A DNA stretch of 64,000 nucleotides from Sporosarcina sp. ACRSL (GTDB taxonomy: Bacteria; Bacillota; Bacilli; Bacillales_A; Planococcaceae): positions 496,001-560,000 of the forward strand of contig NZ_JAKRNT010000001.1 of NCBI RefSeq assembly GCF_022346605.1, written 5' to 3'. This document shows, piece by piece, positions 1 to 8,686 of this stretch; position 1 is the stretch's first letter, and each line of letters begins with the position of its first letter. A model generated the notes under the pieces. The model was not told the origin of the DNA and did no database searches. It saw nothing but the letters and a program-made list of their open reading frames with translations. Made by a program: the position numbers and the translations under genes.

Positions 1-239
1 ATTTCCCTGATACGGTCAGTGGCGTCATCTTCCAACCTTTAGCTTTCACCGCGGTAGCTGACGGACAAATTTGGCTAGAGCCGAATGAACGGGCGAGGGA
101 AGCAGTTCTTGATGCTTTAAATGGTTGGGATCCTTCTGAAAATGCCATTTATTACTTCAATCCGATTACTGCTACAAGTGAATGGATTTGGTCAAGACCA
201 CAAATAAAGAAGATTGGCTTGCATATTTTTTGCCATTAA
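1..239 (+). CDS. sleB: spore cortex-lytic enzyme SleB (C-terminal part)
   Basis: The reading frame is open from base 3 to the TAA at 237-239 and is cut by the window edge, so only the last 78 residues are seen. The visible part reads FPDTVSGVIFQP near its start and ends KKIGLHIFCH, which matches the end of the SleB catalytic hydrolase domain. SleB is a germination lytic transglycosylase that acts on cortex peptidoglycan containing muramic delta-lactam. ypeB follows directly, as in most spore formers, and YpeB is needed to stabilise or localise SleB in the spore. Identification rests on a short fragment plus the neighbour. Confidence 0.85.
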   Translation, partial: FPDTVSGVIFQPLAFTAVADGQIWLEPNERAREAVLDALNGWDPSENAIYYFNPITATSEWIWSRPQIKKIGLHIFCH

Positions 240-264
240 TGGCTAAGTGAAAGGAGGATTGAAA

Positions 265-366
265 ATGGCTCTAGTTAGAGCTATTTGCATTGATTATGAA
301 AAGAATACTATTTGTCCTTTCCTATGCGTTGGTCGTCGTTTCCGTCTACGCATATACGAAACATAA
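265..366 (+). other. possible 33-codon leader ORF overlapping the ypeB start
   Basis: A strong Shine-Dalgarno sequence AAGGAGG (251-257) sits 7 bases before ATG 265. That ATG opens a 33-residue frame ending in TAA at 364-366, in a different frame from ypeB. The ypeB frame itself is closed by TAG at 272-274, so ypeB must start at TTG 290 or ATG 296, which lack a good ribosome site of their own. The frame may serve translational coupling to ypeB or may be accidental. A sequencing indel is also possible. No similarity of the peptide was recognised. Confidence 0.35.
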
Positions 367-1582
367 TGAAAGTGAAAAACTGGCGATTATGTTGAGCAAC
401 GAATATGCGGAACAAATGGCGGATGCCTCAGCAAAGCTTGAAGAACTTGATTCCGCAGTGAAACAAACGCTTCTGTTCAATCATTCCGATGGATCGAAAA
501 AAGCGAGGGACGATATTTGGAGACTTTCCTCAGATATTAAAAAATCGGTCGCTTCACTGCCTCTGGATACAAGTTTTTCGACTTCGTGGATGAACTATCT
601 TGGCAGAATCGGCAATTATGCAAAAGAAGCAGACCGATTGGAAAATCCAGATGAATATTACAAAGTGATGGCTCAAGCTTCAAAAAATTTAGGTGTGATG
701 CGTGATGAATGGATGGTAGCGACAACCGGATTAATCGATCGGCAATATTCGATGGATGAATGGATGAAGAGATTGGATGCATCCAATCCAGATTTCGATT
801 GGTCACATATGGGCTCCTCCATTAAGCAATTTACAGAAACAGATTTCCCACTCACCGCAAGTGAATCCGACGCAATGAAAAAGAGAGAATTGAGAGACAT
901 TGACGATGCAAAAGTGACTCAGGCAGAGGCAGTTGATCGTTTTAAAACATTGTTTCCTCAAGTTTCTAACGATGTGATCGGCGTCGAAATGAGTAAGCCT
1001 GGTTCACCATATCCGTTTTTCCATATTCGGTTCGCTGATGGGGAGTCCATTGGCTATATCGACATTACTGAAAAAGGTGGCCATGTCCTTTCCTATCTAG
1101 CCGAAAGACCGTTTGGAAAGACAGCATTGCCTTTTGATGATCTAAGAAGGACTGCGGAAGAATTCTTGAAAGCAGCTGGATACAAAGATGTCGTCTACGA
1201 GGAATCAAGAGAGAATAATACTTCTTGGCATATGGTATTTGTGAGGCAAGAGCCATTCTATGGTGCGAAAGTGTTTTCGGATGTCATCCATTTGAAAATT
1301 GCGAAGGATACAGGGGATATTATCGGACTGGATGCATCAGAATACATTCGGAAAGAAAAGCTGCATAGACAATCGATCAAGAAAACGGATTGGAAGGAAT
1401 TCTTCCATAAAGATGTACAAGTTGTGCAAGAAGAACTTGCATATGTAGAGAACGAGAGGTTGGAGCAAAGACTTGCGCACTACTTGAAAGTAATACGCGA
1501 TGAAAATGGACACACAGGGACGTATAACGTCATTGTCGATACCGAAACATTAGATGTCATTAAAACGGAAAAGCTTGATTAA
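296..1582 (+). CDS. ypeB: germination protein YpeB
   Basis: The product is 428 aa from ATG 296; TTG 290 is an alternative two codons earlier. It has one N-terminal membrane segment (about residues 3-20) followed by a long helical region and C-terminal PepSY-like repeats, the layout of YpeB, which is usually about 450 aa. YpeB is made in the forespore and is mutually dependent with SleB for incorporation into the spore inner membrane or cortex region. Gene order sleB-ypeB with a 56-base gap supports a shared operon. The start lies inside an overlapping short ORF that owns the nearest good ribosome site. Confidence 0.93.
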   Translation: MKRILFVLSYALVVVSVYAYTKHNESEKLAIMLSNEYAEQMADASAKLEELDSAVKQTLLFNHSDGSKKARDDIWRLSSDIKKSVASLPLDTSFSTSWMNYLGRIGNYAKEADRLENPDEYYKVMAQASKNLGVMRDEWMVATTGLIDRQYSMDEWMKRLDASNPDFDWSHMGSSIKQFTETDFPLTASESDAMKKRELRDIDDAKVTQAEAVDRFKTLFPQVSNDVIGVEMSKPGSPYPFFHIRFADGESIGYIDITEKGGHVLSYLAERPFGKTALPFDDLRRTAEEFLKAAGYKDVVYEESRENNTSWHMVFVRQEPFYGAKVFSDVIHLKIAKDTGDIIGLDASEYIRKEKLHRQSIKKTDWKEFFHKDVQVVQEELAYVENERLEQRLAHYLKVIRDENGHTGTYNVIVDTETLDVIKTEKLD

Positions 1583-1677
1583 TAAAAAGGATAGGGCAAA
1601 TGGTCTGAAATTCGATATTGGAATTTCGTCCTACCCATGACATAATAGATACATCTAGTAAAGGTAGGTGTATCACA

Positions 1678-2316
1678 TTGCGTCTTACGATTGGCACGAC
1701 TTTAACGATCGATAAAGATTTCACCGAAAGCGGGGATAAGTACAAAAGTAAAGTTGTCGATTATGGGGACAGCTATGTAATGATCGATTACCCCACACAT
1801 ATCGAAACAGGAAAATCCGCCTTTTTTATGGACGGAACGCAGTTGCTTATTTCCTTCGTAGAGAATAAAACGTCCTATGCCTTTCGAGCAGAAGTGACGG
1901 GTAGGATGAAAAAAGGAATTCCTATGTTGAAATTGGCTTATCCCGGTGATGATCAATTGATTAAAATACAAAGACGCGAATTTGTCCGGGTGGATACAAC
2001 GATTGATGTCGCTGTGGACTTCGGTGGACTTTTCCAACAATTTGTTGCAGAAGATATTAGTGCAGGCGGTATAGCGATTAACATCGGTCAAGAGGATGCG
2101 TTCGAAGAGAACGAATATGTGGGACTTACAATTGCATTGCCTTTTATCAATGATGATATTAAATATGTTAAAACGACAGCGAAGACAGTGCGAATTTGGG
2201 AAAAGGATGAGCGTCGAATCGCCTCTATGCAATTTTCCTCGATCGAAACAACCGATAGGCAAAACATCATCCGGTTCTGCTTTGAGAGACAATTGCAGGC
2301 GAGGAATGAAAAGTAA
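1678..2316 (+). CDS. ypfA: PilZ-domain c-di-GMP-binding protein (YpfA/DgrA-like)
   Basis: The protein is 212 aa from TTG 1678, which follows the ribosome-site-like AAAGGTAGG by 7 bases; an upstream in-frame TTG at 1618 has no such site. An N-terminal YcgR-type beta domain is followed by a PilZ domain. The domain carries the c-di-GMP signature RREFVR (nt about 1972-1989) and DISAGG (about 2053-2070), so both the RxxxR and D/NxSxxG motifs are intact. In B. subtilis the homologue YpfA (DgrA) binds c-di-GMP and slows swimming. A strong terminator follows at 2327. Confidence 0.85.
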   Translation: MRLTIGTTLTIDKDFTESGDKYKSKVVDYGDSYVMIDYPTHIETGKSAFFMDGTQLLISFVENKTSYAFRAEVTGRMKKGIPMLKLAYPGDDQLIKIQRREFVRVDTTIDVAVDFGGLFQQFVAEDISAGGIAINIGQEDAFEENEYVGLTIALPFINDDIKYVKTTAKTVRIWEKDERRIASMQFSSIETTDRQNIIRFCFERQLQARNEK

Positions 2317-2326
2317 GTGAGTACCG

Positions 2327-2365
2327 AGGGGAAAGACCTGTTCGTTCAGGACTTTTCCCTTTTCT
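2327..2365 (+). terminator. intrinsic terminator after ypfA
   Basis: A 14-bp stem with one A/A mismatch and one G-U pair has the loop TTCGTT and is followed by TTTTCT. It closes the sleB-ypeB-ypfA unit. Confidence 0.85.
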
Positions 2366-2371
2366 ATTAGA

Positions 2372-2646
2372 AAGCGGAAGGTGGCGTAGCATTGCTCGTA
2401 ACGCTTCGCTTTTACTCGCAAAAGCCGTTCTTCGTTACGGCTTTAGCTGTGACAGGCATAAGGCGTTTAGTTGAAGGCAGTCTAAGTTCGCGACGTCCTG
2501 TCGCAACGACTGCACACCTGCATCCTTGCAGGCGCGGAGTGGCGTAGCATGCTCGTAACGCTTCGCTTTTACTCGCAAAAGCCGTTCTTCGTGACGGCTT
2601 TCGCAGCAACTTAGACTTATGACCCGAGCAGCTGCCACCTGAAGCT
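2372..2646. repeat. intergenic inverted-repeat element, copy A (variant core)
   Basis: The ends are imperfect inverted repeats: AGCGGAAGGTGGC on the left and GCCACCTGAAGCT on the right. The core holds a module of about 60 bases (2382-2444) repeated in direct orientation at 2541-2601 with few changes, each including CTCGTAACGCTTCGC and TACTCGCAAAAGCCG. Related module sequence in the opposite orientation lies inside copy F at 53.2 kb. The element fills the gap between ypfA and cmk, and no gene is seen in it. Confidence 0.8.
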
Positions 2647-2691
2647 AGATTGTGATACAATGTTTTCGAATTGAATTCGGGGGTAGATGAT

Positions 2692-3369
2692 ATGTTAAAA
2701 GGAATTACTATTGCAATTGACGGGCCTGCAGCTGCAGGGAAGAGCACTATTGCAAAAAAGATCGCTCAAAAATTACAGTACACGTATATCGATACAGGCG
2801 CGATGTACCGTGCATTGACGTATAAAGCAATCCAGTCAGGCATAGATATGGATAGTGATGAGGCATTGGCGGATTTACTAGTAAACACTGAAATTCTATT
2901 GATTCCTGACAATGGAGGCCAAGCTGTACATGTAGATGGGGTTGATTGTTCAAACGAAATTAGATCCCAGGAAGTTACCGCTGCCGTTTCCAAAGTCGCT
3001 GCACATTCCACAGTCCGGAAAATGATGGTCGATAAACAGAGGAAGCTTGCATATGGCACGGGTGTCGTAATGGATGGGCGTGATATCGGTACGGAAGTTC
3101 TTCCGGATGCCGATTTGAAGATATTCATGACTGCTTCTGTAGATGAAAGGGCGGAAAGACGCTTTCAGGAAAATGAAAAACGAGGCATTCATTCTTCGCT
3201 GGATCGCTTGAAAGAGGAAATTGAAAAACGTGACCGAGCCGATAGTGAACGTGAGGTTTCCCCGCTTAAGAAAGCGGAAGATGCCATTCTCGTTGATACG
3301 ACATCCATGTCGATCGACGAAGTGGTTGACAAAGTAATAAAGCTTGCGGAAGAGAGGATGGAACAATGA
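2692..3369 (+). CDS. cmk: cytidylate kinase
   Basis: Cmk transfers phosphate from ATP to CMP or dCMP in pyrimidine nucleotide recycling in the cytoplasm. The product is 225 aa, the usual length. The P-loop IDGPAAAGKST is at residues 7-17, and the CMP-binding motif GRDIGT lies near residue 128. ATG 2692 is preferred over in-frame TTG 2671 because a GGGGGT site lies about 8 bases before it and the protein then begins MLKGITIAIDGP, as in the family. The stop overlaps the plsC start by 4 bases. Confidence 0.96.
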   Translation: MLKGITIAIDGPAAAGKSTIAKKIAQKLQYTYIDTGAMYRALTYKAIQSGIDMDSDEALADLLVNTEILLIPDNGGQAVHVDGVDCSNEIRSQEVTAAVSKVAAHSTVRKMMVDKQRKLAYGTGVVMDGRDIGTEVLPDADLKIFMTASVDERAERRFQENEKRGIHSSLDRLKEEIEKRDRADSEREVSPLKKAEDAILVDTTSMSIDEVVDKVIKLAEERMEQ

Positions 3370-3947
3370 ATCTATATCCTTTCGGTAAATCCCTTGTCAG
3401 TACAATTTTCTATCCTCTTTACAGGGTTAAAGTAATCGGCAAAGAGAACTTCCCCGCGGAAGGAGGAGTTCTTCTCTGCACGAATCATATCGATAATTTC
3501 GATCCGCCTGTAGTCGGCATTACTTGTCCTCGACCTGTCCATTTCATGGCAAAAGAGGAGCTTTTCAGAGTTCCCATCCTGAAAACGATTCTACCGAAAG
3601 TGAACGCTTTCCCTGTAAAGCGTGGGATGAGTGATCGAGAAGCTTTCAGGACCGCTTTAAAATTATTGCGCGGAGGCAACGTTGTTGGTATGTTTCCAGA
3701 AGGGACAAGAAGCAAGACCGGTGAACTTGGAAAAGGGCTTGCGGGTGCAGGCTTCTTTGCGTTAAAAGGAGACGCTGATGTAATGCCATGCGCAATTATC
3801 GGGCCCTATAAGCCATTTCGGAGATTAAAGGTTGTTTACGGCAAACCGATTAAAATGGCTTCCTATCGGGAAAACAAGGCGTCCGCCGAAGAAGTGACTG
3901 AAGTCATCATGAATGAAATCCGCAACCTTTTGGAGCAGCATAAATAA
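3366..3947 (+). CDS. plsC: 1-acyl-sn-glycerol-3-phosphate acyltransferase
   Basis: This 193-aa protein carries the PlsC acyltransferase motifs HX4D (NHIDNFD, residues about 38-44) and FPEGTRSK (about 116-123). It acylates lysophosphatidic acid to phosphatidic acid at the inner face of the membrane. It starts with an ATGA overlap with cmk, so the two are translated together. A plsC gene at this position is common in Planococcaceae and in some bacilli, while B. subtilis keeps its plsC elsewhere. The exact acyl donor cannot be told from sequence. Confidence 0.92.
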   Translation: MNLYPFGKSLVSTIFYPLYRVKVIGKENFPAEGGVLLCTNHIDNFDPPVVGITCPRPVHFMAKEELFRVPILKTILPKVNAFPVKRGMSDREAFRTALKLLRGGNVVGMFPEGTRSKTGELGKGLAGAGFFALKGDADVMPCAIIGPYKPFRRLKVVYGKPIKMASYRENKASAEEVTEVIMNEIRNLLEQHK

Positions 3948-4027
3948 ATTGATAAGGGTAATTTTTTGTTTTTATGCATCGATTCGAATAATATAGAGAT
4001 AGGATTCATTATGGAGGAGGACTACAT

Positions 4028-5167
4028 ATGACTGAAGAAATGAATTTGGATGAAATGAACGGATATAAAGAAGGTGACCGTGTTACTGGAAAAGTAACGA
4101 AAATCGAATACAAATCCGTTTTGGTCGAAATTACTGGAGCACCATTTGATGGTGTCATCCCAATCAGTGAACTATCAAGTCTCCACATTGAAAAGGCATC
4201 AGATGCAGTACAAGTTGGAGATGAACTTGAATTGATCATCACAAAAGTAGAAGATGAGAATTATGTCCTTTCAAAAAGAAAAGTCGATGCAGAAAATGCT
4301 TGGGATTCTCTAGAAGAGAAATTCAATAACAAGGTAACAATCGAAACCGAAGTAAAGGATGTCGTAAAAGGGGGACTCGTCGTCGACCTTGGCGTCCGTG
4401 GTTTTATCCCTGCATCACTTGTCGAAGATCATTTCGTTGAATCATTCGAGGATTATAAAGGGCGTACAATGGAATTCAAAATTGTAGAGATGGACAAGGA
4501 GAAAAACCGCCTTATTCTTTCTCATCGCGCTGTTATTCAAGAAGAAAAAGCGAATAAGAAGGAAGAGGTACTTGAAGAGCTGAAAGAAGGGCAAGTGCTT
4601 GAAGGAACTGTCCAACGGATCGCTTCGTTTGGTGCTTTCATCGATATCGGTGGGGTCGATGGACTGGTCCATATTTCGCAGCTGTCTCACGAACATGTTG
4701 AAAAGGTATCTGACGTCTTAAAAGAAGGGGAAAAAGTGAAAGTGAAAGTCCTTTCGGTCGATCGAGATTCAGAACGGATTTCCCTATCCATTAAAGAGAC
4801 ATTGCCAGGGCCTTGGGAAAACATTGAAGAAAGAGCACCAAAAGGGTCAGTCTTAGAAGGTACAGTGAAACGTCTCGTCTCCTATGGTGCATTCGTTGAA
4901 GTATTCCCTGGAGTGGAAGGGCTTGTCCATATTTCAAGGATTTCTCATCAGCATATCGGTACGCCTCATGAGGTATTGGAAGAAGGACAGAAAGTTGACG
5001 TGAAAGTCGTTGATGTGAATGCGGAGGAGAAACGCTTGTCCCTAAGCATTAAAGACCTTCTTGAAAAGGAAGAAACCGAATCATATGGTGATTATGAAAT
5101 GAAAGAAGAGACAGGCTTCTCGTTGAGTGATGTCATTGGAGATCAATTGAAAAAGTTCACTGAGTGA
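4028..5167 (+). CDS. rpsA: S1-domain RNA-binding protein, ribosomal protein S1 homologue (YpfD)
   Basis: The protein is 379 aa with four S1/OB-fold repeats, at roughly residues 15-80, 100-165, 185-255 and 270-342. The last two are the best preserved ([19 protein letters not shown] and a paralogous copy). Low-GC Gram-positive S1 homologues have this four-domain form, and their role in translation is less strict than that of E. coli S1. A very strong site GGAGGAGG precedes ATG 4028. A terminator follows at 5212, so the gene ends the cmk-plsC-rpsA run. Confidence 0.93.
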   Translation: MTEEMNLDEMNGYKEGDRVTGKVTKIEYKSVLVEITGAPFDGVIPISELSSLHIEKASDAVQVGDELELIITKVEDENYVLSKRKVDAENAWDSLEEKFNNKVTIETEVKDVVKGGLVVDLGVRGFIPASLVEDHFVESFEDYKGRTMEFKIVEMDKEKNRLILSHRAVIQEEKANKKEEVLEELKEGQVLEGTVQRIASFGAFIDIGGVDGLVHISQLSHEHVEKVSDVLKEGEKVKVKVLSVDRDSERISLSIKETLPGPWENIEERAPKGSVLEGTVKRLVSYGAFVEVFPGVEGLVHISRISHQHIGTPHEVLEEGQKVDVKVVDVNAEEKRLSLSIKDLLEKEETESYGDYEMKEETGFSLSDVIGDQLKKFTE

Positions 5168-5211
5168 GATTTGTCAAATTATCGAACAAGTGAATGAAAA
5201 GCAACGATACG

Positions 5212-5247
5212 GGTGATGGTGCTTACATAGGCATCATCATCTTTTTT
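5212..5247 (+). terminator. intrinsic terminator after rpsA
   Basis: A stem of about 11 bp, GATGGTGC pairing with GCATCATC plus flanking pairs, is followed by six T residues. A TATAAT box (5251-5256) directly after it may serve der. Confidence 0.8.
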
Positions 5248-5288
5248 GTGTATAATACTTTAGAGATATACTGGAAGGGTGTTTTATT

Positions 5289-6599
5289 ATGAGTAAACCA
5301 ACTGTAGCGATCGTTGGAAGGCCGAACGTCGGGAAGTCGACAATCTTCAACCGAATCGTCGGAGAACGTATTTCGATAGTAGAGGATGTAGCTGGCGTAA
5401 CGAGGGACCGTATTTATAGCTCGGCAGATTGGCTCTCGCATGATTTTAATTTGATTGATACTGGCGGCATTGATATCGGTGATGCGCCTTTCCTGGAACA
5501 GATTAGGCTTCAAGCGGAGATCGCAATCGATGAAGCTGATGTCATTATCTTTTTGACGAATGGACGAGAAGGTGTGACTGACGCAGATGAGCATGTCGCC
5601 AAAATACTTTATAAAACGAAGAAGCCCGTCGTTTTAGCGGTGAATAAAATCGATAATCCGGATATGCGAGATATGATCTATGATTTTTATTCACTCGGTT
5701 TTGGTGATCCGTACCCGATTTCAGGCTCACACGGAATCGGCCTTGGAGATTTGCTTGACGCTGTTGCGGCTAGTTTTCCTGAACCAGGCGAAGAAATTGA
5801 AGAGGATGATGTTATTCGTTTTTCTTTGATCGGGAGGCCGAATGTTGGTAAATCGTCGCTAGTGAACGCTTTGCTAGGAGAAGAACGGGTCATCGTCAGC
5901 GATGTCGCCGGAACGACGACGGATGCAATCGACACTTCCTACGAATTTGAAGGTCAGAAGTATAAAATAATCGATACGGCTGGAATGCGGAAAAAAGGCA
6001 AAGTGTATGAGAATATGGAAAAATACAGTGTTTTGCGGGCATTGAAAGCAATTGATCGGTCTGACGTAGTCTTAATCGTTCTCAATGGAGAAGAAGGAAT
6101 CCGCGAACAAGATAAGCGGATTGCGGGCTATGCGGAAGAAGCCGGTAAAGGTATCATGTTTGTTGTGAATAAATGGGATGCTGTCGAGAAAGATGACAAA
6201 ACGATGAACCGTTTCAATGAGGATATCCGGAAAAATTTCCTATTCCTTGATTACGCTCCAATTGCATATGTTTCAGCAAAAACGAAGCAACGTGTCACTA
6301 CATTGTTTGATCAAATAAAAATGATTAGTGAAAATCATGCGATGCGTATCCAATCGAGCGTATTGAACGAAGTGATTGAAGATGCCGTTGCGCGTAATCC
6401 GGCTCCTTCCGACAAAGGGCGCAGGCTGCGCATTTATTATGCGACACAAGTGGCGGTCAAGCCGCCAGTCTTCGTTGTATTTGTCAATGAACCTGAATTG
6501 ATGCATTTTTCCTATGAGCGATTTCTTCAGAATCGTCTACGGGAATCATTCGGGTTTGAAGGAACGCCAATCCGACTTATTACACGAGCTAGAAGTTGA
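5289..6599 (+). CDS. der: ribosome biogenesis GTPase Der (EngA)
   Basis: Der is an essential double GTPase acting late in assembly of the 50S subunit. The protein is 436 aa and has two G domains. The first G1 is GRPNVGKST at residues 9-17 with DTGG at about 57. The second G1 is GRPNVGKSS at about 182-190 with DTAGM at about 229 and NKWD at about 295. A KH-like C-terminal domain follows. Length and both sets of G motifs are standard. The stop codon overlaps the region upstream of gpsA, and the two are probably cotranscribed. Confidence 0.97.
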   Translation: MSKPTVAIVGRPNVGKSTIFNRIVGERISIVEDVAGVTRDRIYSSADWLSHDFNLIDTGGIDIGDAPFLEQIRLQAEIAIDEADVIIFLTNGREGVTDADEHVAKILYKTKKPVVLAVNKIDNPDMRDMIYDFYSLGFGDPYPISGSHGIGLGDLLDAVAASFPEPGEEIEEDDVIRFSLIGRPNVGKSSLVNALLGEERVIVSDVAGTTTDAIDTSYEFEGQKYKIIDTAGMRKKGKVYENMEKYSVLRALKAIDRSDVVLIVLNGEEGIREQDKRIAGYAEEAGKGIMFVVNKWDAVEKDDKTMNRFNEDIRKNFLFLDYAPIAYVSAKTKQRVTTLFDQIKMISENHAMRIQSSVLNEVIEDAVARNPAPSDKGRRLRIYYATQVAVKPPVFVVFVNEPELMHFSYERFLQNRLRESFGFEGTPIRLITRARS

Positions 6600-6613
6600 A
6601 TGAGGTGAAGACT

Positions 6614-7633
6614 TTGGAAAGAATTTCAGTGATCGGGGCGGGAAGCTGGGGGACTGCTATTGCATTTGTCCTTGCCGAGAATGGCCATGATTGCCTGCTT
6701 TGGGCGAGGAGAAATGAACAAGCTGCAGAGATTAATGAACAACATACGAATGCTAATTATTTGCCAGACGTGAGTTTGCCTGCCAATTTAAAAGCGACAT
6801 CCGATTTAAAGGCTGCTGTTCAGCATGCCGATAATATCGTGATAGCGGTTCCGACGAAAGCTATTCGAGAACTTTGCGCTGAAATTAATGAGCTGGCTGG
6901 AAACGCTAAACTGTTCATCCATGTTTCAAAGGGGATTGAGCCGGATACATTGAAACGGATTTCCGAGATGATGGAAGAGGAAATCTCTTCGGTAAAACGG
7001 ACAGCGATTGTAGCACTTTCAGGTCCAAGTCACGCAGAAGAAGTAGTCCATCGCCATCCTACAACGGTCACTGCAGCTTCTTTCAATAAAGAAGCTGCAG
7101 AGAATGTACAAGACCTCTTCATGAATCAATACTTCCGGGTATACACGAATGATGACTTGGTCGGTGTTGAATTGGGGGCAGCATTGAAAAATGTCATCGC
7201 CCTCGCAGCTGGTATTACAGATGGAATTGGTTATGGAGATAATGCAAAGGCTGCGCTCATTACACGGGGATTAGCGGAAATCACAAGGCTAGGTATGAAG
7301 ATGGGAGCGAATCCACTAACATTCTCGGGATTGACAGGACTTGGAGATCTTATCGTAACTTGTACAAGTGTACATTCACGGAATTGGAAGGCAGGAAATT
7401 TATTAGGCCAAGGGAAGTCATTAGACGAAGTTATCTCCGGAATGGGGATGGTTATTGAAGGGGTGCGGACAACAAAGGCCGCTTACCAACTTTCTAAACG
7501 ATACGACGTATCGATGCCTTTAACAGAAGCACTCTATTCCGTTCTTTTCGATAATGTGGCTCCCAAGGAAGCTGTCGATCAGCTCATGAGCAGGATGAAA
7601 AAACAAGAAATTGAAGATATATTTTTTAAATAA
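6614..7633 (+). CDS. gpsA: NAD(P)H-dependent glycerol-3-phosphate dehydrogenase
   Basis: GpsA reduces dihydroxyacetone phosphate to sn-glycerol-3-phosphate for phospholipid synthesis. The Rossmann motif GAGSWGTA lies at residues 8-15, and the catalytic-domain lysine motif ALKNVIALAAG is near residue 190. Three in-frame starts exist: TTG 6596, GTG 6605 and TTG 6614. TTG 6614 is chosen because GAGGTG (6602-6607) is spaced 6 bases from it and the protein (339 aa) then begins at the family position. It follows der and precedes yphE, as in B. subtilis. Confidence 0.95.
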   Translation: MERISVIGAGSWGTAIAFVLAENGHDCLLWARRNEQAAEINEQHTNANYLPDVSLPANLKATSDLKAAVQHADNIVIAVPTKAIRELCAEINELAGNAKLFIHVSKGIEPDTLKRISEMMEEEISSVKRTAIVALSGPSHAEEVVHRHPTTVTAASFNKEAAENVQDLFMNQYFRVYTNDDLVGVELGAALKNVIALAAGITDGIGYGDNAKAALITRGLAEITRLGMKMGANPLTFSGLTGLGDLIVTCTSVHSRNWKAGNLLGQGKSLDEVISGMGMVIEGVRTTKAAYQLSKRYDVSMPLTEALYSVLFDNVAPKEAVDQLMSRMKKQEIEDIFFK

Positions 7634-7663
7634 GTCGTTCTGAGACACGAAAGGATGATTCAT

Positions 7664-7870
7664 TTGTCCGCATTGGATAAAATGTGGCTGTCGTTTTACG
7701 CAATGGGTTTCATGGCAATTTCCATGGGACTCATTTACTTGAGCAGACATAAACTATCAAATAGATTGTTAAAATTCATTTTTGCCCTTATCGCGTATGC
7801 CTTATTGATATTTTCATTTTTCGCGATGGTTTACATTGTCTTTAGTGGGCCGACAGGGGTGTCGAGATGA
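7664..7870 (+). CDS. yphE: small membrane protein, DUF2768 (YphE-like)
   Basis: The product is 68 aa from TTG 7664, with two hydrophobic segments (about residues 7-28 and 38-60). ATG 7655 is in frame, but the ribosome site AAAGGA would directly abut it, while TTG 7664 is spaced 9 bases from it; family members also begin MS. Its function is unknown. It is conserved next to gpsA, yphF and spoIVA in spore formers, and it overlaps yphF by 4 bases, so the two are translated together. Confidence 0.8.
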   Translation: MSALDKMWLSFYAMGFMAISMGLIYLSRHKLSNRLLKFIFALIAYALLIFSFFAMVYIVFSGPTGVSR

Positions 7871-8589
7871 AGTTGAACAAAAAGAGTACATCTTTACTAC
7901 TATTTGCAGCGTCCATTTTATTACTACTCTCCGGTTGCATGTACCCGGCTGATGAAAAAGCTGTAAGGGAAAATCCATACGAAGAACAACTTGAAACAAT
8001 TCAAAAAGCTGTTTATACGTATAAGGAAAATAACGGTGGCCTCCTTCCAATAAAAACGAGGGACCAGGAAACAGATTTGTACATAAAATATCCGATTGAA
8101 TTTTCGAAGATAGTACCGGCGTACACCGAAAAGATTCCGTCCAACGCTTATGAGACCGGTGGTATTTACCAATACGTCCTCATGGATGTAGAGGACAATC
8201 CAACTGTAAAGTTAGTCGATTTGAGAATTGCGGAGCGCATTCGTGAATTGAACTTAAGAAAGTTTATCAATGGTAAACTCCCATTCAAAGATCCAGTTGG
8301 AGAGAATGTATATGAAATCGATTTCGAAGCGATGGGATTCAAGGAGCCTTTGAAAGTAGAAAGCCCTTACTCAGATGCGCAGCTTCCAATTGTTGTCGGT
8401 GGAGATGGTAATTTTTATGTCGACTATTCCATAGACTTGAATAGAATTTTACAAGAGGAAAAGCCGGACGTGAAAGAAGGAGAAGATATTCGCTACATTC
8501 TATTTGAATCGAATCCTATTTTGCCAGCGTATTCCTTGCCTTATACAGTGAATGAAAAAAACGAACCTGTTTTCATGAAGAAAAAGTGA
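7867..8589 (+). CDS. yphF: putative lipoprotein YphF
   Basis: The 240-aa product has a signal peptide with lipobox LLSGC, so Cys at residue 26 is the expected lipidated residue and the mature protein sits outside the membrane. No catalytic motif was recognised. Position between yphE and spoIVA matches B. subtilis yphF, whose role is not defined. The adjoining spoIVA suggests a sporulation context, but the sequence does not prove it. A perfect terminator follows. Confidence 0.8.
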   Translation: MKLNKKSTSLLLFAASILLLLSGCMYPADEKAVRENPYEEQLETIQKAVYTYKENNGGLLPIKTRDQETDLYIKYPIEFSKIVPAYTEKIPSNAYETGGIYQYVLMDVEDNPTVKLVDLRIAERIRELNLRKFINGKLPFKDPVGENVYEIDFEAMGFKEPLKVESPYSDAQLPIVVGGDGNFYVDYSIDLNRILQEEKPDVKEGEDIRYILFESNPILPAYSLPYTVNEKNEPVFMKKK

Positions 8590-8608
8590 TAGACATCATA
8601 GGGAAGTC

Positions 8609-8646
8609 AAAACGTTTCATGCATTTTTAGCATGAAACGTTTTTCG
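8609..8646 (+). terminator. intrinsic terminator after yphF
   Basis: A perfect 14-bp stem, AAAACGTTTCATGC pairing with GCATGAAACGTTTT, is followed by a T run. It separates yphEF from spoIVA. Confidence 0.92.
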
Positions 8647-8686
8647 TTTACATAAACTAATATGCGCGAAAAAAGGAGGGCTAAGT

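Noticed and set aside
1702-2421. 239-codon minus-strand open frame opposite ypfA
   Set aside because: It is fully antisense to a well-supported PilZ gene, lacks a ribosome site and runs into the terminator and repeat A.
2382-2601. Direct repeats considered as a small CRISPR array
   Set aside because: Only two repeat units of about 60 bases with a spacer of nearly 100 bases, no cas genes, and the module recurs inverted inside repeat F.
2412-2747. 111-codon minus-strand frame upstream of cmk
   Set aside because: It lies inside repeat A and crosses the cmk start; repeat-derived.
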